DNA from: Chromohalobacter sp. 11-W
Lineage (GTDB): Bacteria > Pseudomonadota > Gammaproteobacteria > Pseudomonadales > Halomonadaceae
Reading direction: 5' to 3'
DNA: 64,000 bases
NCBI RefSeq assembly: GCF_029889905.1
Contig: NZ_JARANZ010000002.1
Location: forward strand, 372,001 to 436,000
Shown: in pieces, positions 58,309 through 64,000 of the stretch
How the letters are laid out: each line of letters begins with the position of its first letter
Numbering within the stretch: position 1 is the stretch's first letter
Translations under genes and position numbers: made by a program
The notes under the pieces: model-generated
What the model saw: only the letters and a program-made list of their open reading frames with translations
Databases searched by the model: none
Told to the model about the DNA's origin: nothing

Positions 58309-61300
58309 CGGGCGCTTTCCAGTGTCAGTTGCGGCGACGACCATGGGCCGTGCACGCGGTAATGTATCTGCGTTGCCTTATCGAGCCAGCCGCCGAAAAG
58401 CTTGTGGGCAAGGTACAATCCCACGCCTACTTGCGGTGCGCCAACGAGCACGGCCGCGAGCGGCAAATTCTGGCTCACCGGCACGGTGATACCCAGTCGC
58501 TGATTCAGTGTACGCTGCACGAGATCGACTTCGCCTTGCAAGGTAAAATGGGTAGCCGAACCGTCGATTTCAACCGGGCCTCGAGTCACGAGCTTGCCGT
58601 CGAACAGCGTCGCCTCGCCATTCACGCTATTGAAAGCCGTCCCTTCCTGGGTAATATCGGAGAAATCCAACGTCAGCCGACGGAAGATATTATCTAGGTT
58701 GAGCAGCCCCACCAGTTTGGCAGGGCCCGAGTCGACCTGCCGGAAACGGCCATTGGTCAATGCCAGCGACACGCTACCCTGCGAGCGTTCCACTGCAAAT
58801 TGCCATGGCGCGCCAGGCCATGCCAAGCGCGCATTCAGGTCAACGCTTTCGCTATTGACCACTTCGGGCTGTCCCAGGCGAACCAGGGCGTCGCCGAGAT
58901 TGCTGCCCTTCAGGGCCAACCGCGCGCGCGTCAGGCTACCTGCTTGCCCCGCGGTTTCCCAAGCCAGCTCGCCGCTCGCCGTCACGCCGTTGACCACCAG
59001 CGACAACGGCTTGATATCCAAACGCTGTGAAGAAGTCTGCCAATCGGCATCGAGCGGACCGAAGGTTTGTCCGTCATGGCGCAGCTCGCCGACATGCAAG
59101 CGCCCATCGGGCCAGCCTTCCACGCCATCCGGAAGCGCGACGGGGTCCGGCGGTGTGGCGATTTCATCGATGAGCCTCACCTGGCCGTCGCCTTGGGTGG
59201 CACTCTCGGCAGGCCACAAGGTATCGAGATCGAGTCGCGCGAGGTTAATATCCAACGGACGCGGCGTCTCTGGCCGCCACTGCGCTTCTCCCGCCGCCAC
59301 CGGGCCCGCCAGTGTCAGTTGCCATCCTTCCTCGAGCGGGGTGGCATCGGCTTGTAACGCTCCCCGACATTGTTCATCGAGAACGACACATGGCGTCGAG
59401 ACGGCGATACGCCGCAGACCGCTCGAGACGTCTTCGCCGGTGCCACTCGATGTGTCGTCCGGCACGCCCTTGGGTTGCGCAGTGACTTGCCGATTGAGAT
59501 CGCGTTCGCGCAGCAGCGAGATCCATTGTTGGGGATCCAAGCGAGGCGGCTGCCAGTTCACGGTCCAACCATCCTGCTGTGGCCACTGAGGCGCTTCCGG
59601 CCAATTTTCCAACCATGCCTGGCCTTGTAAGCGTTCGCCTTGCGTACGCCAGCGTAAGCGCCCCCAGTCCGACACTCGAACTCGGCCGCTACCCGAGGCC
59701 ACATCCGCGCTGACTTCCAGCGGCGTTGTGTCGTCGACGGTCTTGCCAAAGGGGGCCGGCAGGCGCAGGGCCAGACCCTTGAGATCGCTGGTGACGCGCA
59801 CGCTCGCGTTGTCCTCGTCATCGAAGGTAACCCGTGCGCGATACGGTAGCGTGCCCTCGGCAAGCGCGGGCTGCGGCGCTAGGCGCGCCCAGCTCAACAG
59901 CCCCTCGGCGCTGGCACGGCCCGTGAAGGTGAAGCCATCACCGCCCATATCCAGCGTGCCCTTCATGTTGCCTCCCAACGCCCGTGCACTCACGTCACCG
60001 GTCAGCAGGTCCTGATCCTTGAGGTGTCGATAACGCATATCCCCCTCAACATTCTGGAGCGGAAGGCGCAACATGCCGAGATACAGTTGCGAGGCCTCGA
60101 CGCGCCCCTGGATATCGGCCTTCATCGCTTCAGGAATTGCCAGTGGAATCGTCATGTCGAGATCGGCCTCGACGTGGCCTTCACTCTGCCAATCGGCGAA
60201 GGTTTCGCTGAGCCCTTCCAGCGGCGCTTCGGCGAGATAATCCAGCAAGGCCTGGCTGGACCCTGTGACCGGCCCGCGCACACCCAACGTATTGCCGACC
60301 ATCAAGACGCGGGCGTCACGCGTTTCCAGACCCATGCTGGAAGCGTGATCCACCTGCGCAACCAGGGTCTGGTTGTCGATATCCAAATGGCCGGCAACGT
60401 TTTCCAGCGCTGGCCATTCGGGATCATAAGGCAGACGGCCCTGCTCGACATCCAACTGTAGCTGCAGGCGATCGTCGGGATTGACGAATAACTCTCCCTC
60501 GGGCGCCTCGCGTTCGGTCAGCGTCTGCGACAAGGACAGACTGCCCTGAGCAACGCGCCCACTGACCTGCGACAGCCAATCGAGCAATTCTTCGTCCATG
60601 GCTTGGGTGGGGAGCCAGTCGAGCAGCGGTGTATCGATCGCATCGGCATCGGAAAACGCCAAGTCAAGATCGAGATGCCCGGGTACGTCCTCAGCCAGTG
60701 GCAGGTGGACCGCAAAGGTGCCATTCACCTCGGCCCCACGCCAGTTGGCTTGCAACGCCTTGCTCTCGATGTCGAAGGCGTTACCGTCACGCTGCCAGTC
60801 AATACGCCCGCTCGCGGCATCCACCTCGATCGGTTGGGCATAGACGTCGGGGAACGCGAGCGCCATGCTCGACTCATCACGAAATTGTACGCTTCCCGAA
60901 GCGTTTTCGGTGGTCACCCAGGCGCTGAATGGTCCGCCACCGGGAATGCCATCCCAAGCCGACACGCGTGCCCCCGTCAATGCCGTGCGTGAAAACCAGC
61001 GGCCGTCATGACGCCCGACTTCGAGGCCGGCGACTTGCCCCTTTGGGGCCATCTGCTCGAGCATTCGTGCGTGCTCATCGGATAATGGCAGCATGCCGCC
61101 CCAGGCGGCCAACGCATCCAGGGAAAAACCACTGCTGCGCAGCCACCAGTCGGCGCCTTCAACGCGCGCCTGTAATCGCTCGGGCAAAGGGGAGCCTTCG
61201 TGGCCGTCGCCGTCGCGCTTGGCGCCTAACCCATTGGCCCAGATATCCCAGCCGCCATCATCATCCCGCAACGCCTGGGCACGCACGCCGATATCCTCGA

Positions 61301-62195
61301 ACGCCAGCGGCGGGCCATCACGCCGCGTGATATTCAGCCTGGGTAGCGACAAGCGCAGGCGAGCATCCTCGAGACGGGCATCATGCCAACGGGCCCATAG
61401 CCGGGCGTCGCCTTCTACTGTTTTCAGAGTGTAGCGTTGCTGAGCGGTCAACACCTGTCCCAAGGCACGCAACCCTTGGGCATTGACGTCAACTTGCAAG
61501 GCGGCATTGAAGGCACCCAGCCCATGACGCCCGGGCAGCACCTCGAGCACCGCACTCAAGGCCGCCTCCGGCTGGCCGTCGACATGCATCTGGCCTTCGA
61601 GGTGGGCCTGTGAATCGCCGCCCGCCATCAGCACGCGCGGTGCCACGAGCGTGACATCATTCTGTCGCCCATGCAGGACCACGCGCACGTCATGAATGGC
61701 GACACGCTGACGCAGAAGAGCGCCGACCCAACGGTCGATATCGGCGAGGCGGAAGCGGCCCGGTGCCTGAACCTCATCAGGCACTTCCGCCGAAGGCCAG
61801 CCCCATCCCCCTTCGGCACGCTGATAGAGATGCAGCGTCGCTTGTTCGACCTCGGCCCTTTCGAAAACGGGGTACCCCGCGCGCAGCGACGCCAGAGTAT
61901 CGAGACGCGCATGCGCGCTCTCGAGGCTGAGCAAAGGCGGCGCCTGGGGTGCTTTAGCACGCAAGGTCATTCCCGAAAGCGTCGCCGACGGGTCCCAACC
62001 ATGCCAAGCGGCGCCGATATGCTCGAGCTCGGCATCGGCGCTGAAACGTTCGGAAAGCTGGGCTTCGATATCGTCGCGAAACGCATCGGCCTGTGTTGCC
62101 AAGCCGCGCAACGCCAGCAGCACCAGCACAATGATGCTCAGTACTACTGCCACGACCGTGAGCGCCCAGCGCCACCCTCCTCGCAACGCATTCAT
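58305..62195 (-). CDS. yhdP: AsmA-like inter-membrane phospholipid transport protein YhdP
   Basis: YhdP is a very large inner-membrane-anchored protein that, with TamB and YdbH, forms a periplasmic bridge for phospholipid transport to the outer membrane in E. coli. The 1296-residue product has one N-terminal membrane segment (about residues 10-30), then long beta-rich repeats (DUF3971-type) and a C-terminal AsmA-like region with [36 protein letters not shown]. It lies 4 nt after rng and overlaps tldD by 4 nt. Confidence 0.93.
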   Translation of the reverse strand: MNALRGGWRWALTVVAVVLSIIVLVLLALRGLATQADAFRDDIEAQLSERFSADAELEHIGAAWHGWDPSATLSGMTLRAKAPQAPPLLSLESAHARLDTLASLRAGYPVFERAEVEQATLHLYQRAEGGWGWPSAEVPDEVQAPGRFRLADIDRWVGALLRQRVAIHDVRVVLHGRQNDVTLVAPRVLMAGGDSQAHLEGQMHVDGQPEAALSAVLEVLPGRHGLGAFNAALQVDVNAQGLRALGQVLTAQQRYTLKTVEGDARLWARWHDARLEDARLRLSLPRLNITRRDGPPLAFEDIGVRAQALRDDDGGWDIWANGLGAKRDGDGHEGSPLPERLQARVEGADWWLRSSGFSLDALAAWGGMLPLSDEHARMLEQMAPKGQVAGLEVGRHDGRWFSRTALTGARVSAWDGIPGGGPFSAWVTTENASGSVQFRDESSMALAFPDVYAQPIEVDAASGRIDWQRDGNAFDIESKALQANWRGAEVNGTFAVHLPLAEDVPGHLDLDLAFSDADAIDTPLLDWLPTQAMDEELLDWLSQVSGRVAQGSLSLSQTLTEREAPEGELFVNPDDRLQLQLDVEQGRLPYDPEWPALENVAGHLDIDNQTLVAQVDHASSMGLETRDARVLMVGNTLGVRGPVTGSSQALLDYLAEAPLEGLSETFADWQSEGHVEADLDMTIPLAIPEAMKADIQGRVEASQLYLGMLRLPLQNVEGDMRYRHLKDQDLLTGDVSARALGGNMKGTLDMGGDGFTFTGRASAEGLLSWARLAPQPALAEGTLPYRARVTFDDEDNASVRVTSDLKGLALRLPAPFGKTVDDTTPLEVSADVASGSGRVRVSDWGRLRWRTQGERLQGQAWLENWPEAPQWPQQDGWTVNWQPPRLDPQQWISLLRERDLNRQVTAQPKGVPDDTSSGTGEDVSSGLRRIAVSTPCVVLDEQCRGALQADATPLEEGWQLTLAGPVAAGEAQWRPETPRPLDINLARLDLDTLWPAESATQGDGQVRLIDEIATPPDPVALPDGVEGWPDGRLHVGELRHDGQTFGPLDADWQTSSQRLDIKPLSLVVNGVTASGELAWETAGQAGSLTRARLALKGSNLGDALVRLGQPEVVNSESVDLNARLAWPGAPWQFAVERSQGSVSLALTNGRFRQVDSGPAKLVGLLNLDNIFRRLTLDFSDITQEGTAFNSVNGEATLFDGKLVTRGPVEIDGSATHFTLQGEVDLVQRTLNQRLGITVPVSQNLPLAAVLVGAPQVGVGLYLAHKLFGGWLDKATQIHYRVHGPWSSPQLTLESAR

Positions 62196-62199
62196 GGGC

Positions 62200-63663
62200 T
62201 CACATCAGCACGATGTCGTACTGCTCCTGGGAATAGTGGGCTTCGACCTGGAAGCGGATCGTCTTGCCGATAAAGGCTTCCAGGTCCGCCACCGCCGTCG
62301 ATTCCTCGTCGAGCAGGCGATCGACCACGCCCTGAGAAGCCAAGACCATGTAGGTTTCCGGGCTGTAGGCACGCTCCTCGCGCAGGATTTCCCGAAATAT
62401 CTCGTAGCACACGGTCTCCGGTGTCTTGAGCGTTCCGCGTCCCTGGCACGTCAAGCAAGGCTCGCACAGGGTCTGCTCGAGGCTTTCGCGGGTACGCTTG
62501 CGCGTCACCTGCACCAAGCCGAGCTCGGTCACGCCGGTCAGCTTGTTCTTGGCGTGGTCGCGTTCCAGCGCCTTCTCGAGAACACGCAGGACTTGACGCT
62601 GGTGCTCGAGCTCTTCCATGTCGATGAAATCGATGATGATAATGCCACCCAGATTGCGTAGCCGAAGTTGACGCGCAATCGCCGTGGCCGCCTCGAGGTT
62701 GGTCTTGAAGATGGTTTCCTCAAGATTGCGATGCCCCACGTAACCACCGGTATTGACGTCGATGGTGGTCATCGCCTCGGTCTGGTCGATCACCAGATAC
62801 CCGCCCGACTTGAGCTGCACCTTACGGCCCAGGGCTTTCTGGATCTCGTCCTCGACGCTGTAAAGATCGAACAGCGGGCGCTCACCGGGATAGTACTCGA
62901 TGCTCGACTCGACATCGGGCATGAATTCCTTGGCGAACTCCTTGAGCTTGGCGTAGTTTTCGCGCGAGTCGATGCGTACGCGCTCGATATCGGCGCGCAA
63001 CACGTCGCGCAACGTGCGGATGAATAACGGCAGATCATCGTAAAGAAGGGCCGGTGGCGTGGCGCTGTGGCGACGTTCATCGACCTTGCGCCAGAGCCGC
63101 AACAAGAAATGCATGTCGGTCGCCAGCTCTTCCTGCCCCACTCCCTCGGCCGCCGTGCGGATGATCACGCCCCCCGGCGCTTCATCTTGCATTGCCGCCT
63201 GGGAGGCTTCGATCAACGTCTTGAGCCGCTCGCGTTCGCTCTCATCCTCGATACGCTGGGAGACACCCGTATGCGGCGAGTCGGGCATGTAGACCAGATA
63301 GCGCGACGGCACCGACAGGTGCGTGGTCAAACGCGCCCCTTTCGATGCGATGGGATCCTTGGTGACCTGCACGACTAACGACTGACCTTCCTGGAGCAAG
63401 TGCGAGATCGTGGTGTGCTCATCGATGCTCGCATTGGGTGCAACGACTTCGTTGACATGAATGAAGGCCGCTCGCTCGAGCCCAATATCAACGAAGGCGG
63501 CCTGCATGCCAGGCAATACACGCACCACCTTGCCCTTATAGATATTGCCCACGATGCCACGCCGACGGCTGCGTTCGATGAAGGCTTCTTGCAAGACACC
63601 GTTCTCGACCACGGCGACGCGTGTCTCCATGGGCGTCAAATTGATCAGTACCTCGCCGCTCAT
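62200..63663 (-). CDS. rng: Ribonuclease G
   Basis: RNase G matures the 5' end of 16S rRNA and shares its catalytic domain with RNase E. The 487-residue protein has the N-terminal S1 domain (about 37-125, GNIYKGKVVRVLPGMQAAFVDIG), the DNase I-like catalytic region with TIDVNTGGYVG and IIIIDFIDMEE (metal-binding Asp residues), and a zinc-link CEPCLTCQGRG. It lacks the long C-terminal scaffold of RNase E. It lies 31 nt downstream of maf. Confidence 0.97.
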   Translation of the reverse strand: MSGEVLINLTPMETRVAVVENGVLQEAFIERSRRRGIVGNIYKGKVVRVLPGMQAAFVDIGLERAAFIHVNEVVAPNASIDEHTTISHLLQEGQSLVVQVTKDPIASKGARLTTHLSVPSRYLVYMPDSPHTGVSQRIEDESERERLKTLIEASQAAMQDEAPGGVIIRTAAEGVGQEELATDMHFLLRLWRKVDERRHSATPPALLYDDLPLFIRTLRDVLRADIERVRIDSRENYAKLKEFAKEFMPDVESSIEYYPGERPLFDLYSVEDEIQKALGRKVQLKSGGYLVIDQTEAMTTIDVNTGGYVGHRNLEETIFKTNLEAATAIARQLRLRNLGGIIIIDFIDMEELEHQRQVLRVLEKALERDHAKNKLTGVTELGLVQVTRKRTRESLEQTLCEPCLTCQGRGTLKTPETVCYEIFREILREERAYSPETYMVLASQGVVDRLLDEESTAVADLEAFIGKTIRFQVEAHYSQEQYDIVLM

Positions 63664-63694
63664 GCGTTGCCCCTAACCAGATAATCTGTCGGCA

Positions 63695-64000
63695 TTATGG
63701 CACAGCCAAGCGCTGGCCCCACAGCGAGACACCTTGGCGCGTCAATAACTTGGCAGTCTCGAAAAGGGGTAACCCGACCACTGCGGAGTGACTGCCTTCA
63801 ATGCGCTCAACGAAGATCGCCGCCAAGCCTTGAATGGCATAGGCGCCGGCCTTGTCGACGGGCTCACCACTACGCCAGTAGGCCTCGATCTCGTGCGTTT
63901 CGAGCAGGCGCAGTGTCACTCGAGTCGTCACGCAGGTCGACAACATGCCGCACGGCCCCGTCACCGCGACGCCCGTCATCACCTCATGTGTGGTGCCCGA
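63695..64000 (-). CDS. maf: Maf-like nucleotide pyrophosphatase (5' truncated)
   Basis: The frame stays open to the window edge, so the N-terminus is missing; about 101 residues remain. The visible part has the Maf motif TTHEVMTGVAV and the catalytic segment GEPVDKAGAYAIQGLAAIFVERIEGSHSAVVGLP. The yhdE-type Maf next to rng hydrolyses dTTP/UTP and modified pyrimidine nucleotides in E. coli. Confidence 0.92.
   Translation of the reverse strand, partial: SGTTHEVMTGVAVTGPCGMLSTCVTTRVTLRLLETHEIEAYWRSGEPVDKAGAYAIQGLAAIFVERIEGSHSAVVGLPLFETAKLLTRQGVSLWGQRLAVP

Overview
The window is dense, GC-rich gammaproteobacterial core chromosome. It contains the 3' end of a type IV pilus assembly cluster, the division/cell-wall (dcw) cluster, the lpoA-yraN-diaA-dolP cluster, the mla phospholipid-transport cluster, the kds/lpt/rpoN/ptsN cluster and the tldD-yhdP-rng-maf cluster. 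The order is close to that remembered for Pseudomonas aeruginosa, with several genes missing (mraZ, hisC, petABC). Gene order and base composition suggest the Halomonadaceae, most like Chromohalobacter; that assignment is inference, with no ribosomal RNA gene here to confirm it.

Layout. 1-4115 (+): pilB (5' truncated), pilC, pilD, coaE, yacG. 4188-9665 (-): a MutT/ThiE-like fusion, argJ, secA, and a small membrane-anchored basic ORF directly upstream of secA. 9734-10195 (+): dciA. 10295-29176 (-): lpxC, ftsZ, ftsA, ftsQ, ddl, murC, murG, ftsW, murD, mraY, murF, murE, ftsI, ftsL, rsmH, the RNase P RNA gene rnpB, and rsmI. 29343-32691 (+): lpoA, yraN, diaA, dolP. 32720-36288 (-): sspB, sspA, rpsI, rplM, zapE. 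36482-39124: yhcB/zapG (+), a Nif3 family gene (-), a DegS/AlgW-type protease (+). 39198-46086 (-): hisD, hisG, murA, ibaG, mlaB, mlaC, mlaD, mlaE, mlaF. 46232-54765 (+): kdsD, kdsC, lptC, lptA, lptB, rpoN, hpf, ptsN, rapZ, ptsO, mgtE. 54800-64000: pmbA (-), darP (+), tldD, yhdP, rng and maf (5' truncated) (-).

Most of the window serves envelope construction. lpxC commits to lipid A synthesis; the dcw genes make peptidoglycan precursors and the divisome; lpoA supports a penicillin-binding protein; murA starts precursor synthesis; mla keeps outer-membrane lipid asymmetry; kdsD/kdsC and lptA/B/C make and move LPS; secA exports the proteins. Many genes overlap by 1-14 nt, so translational coupling is pervasive.

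No insertion sequence, prophage, CRISPR array, tRNA or rRNA was seen, and no intergenic stretch over 300 bases lacks a gene. The strongest candidate for something undescribed is the 124-codon ORF upstream of secA. It has an N-terminal membrane segment and an Arg-Gly-Pro-Pro motif near its C-terminus. Its stop codon lies in a 26-nt inverted repeat whose distal arm can instead pair with the secA Shine-Dalgarno region. This resembles a SecM-type translation-arrest switch. A near-consensus sigma-54 promoter in front of rpoN itself is the second most interesting signal.
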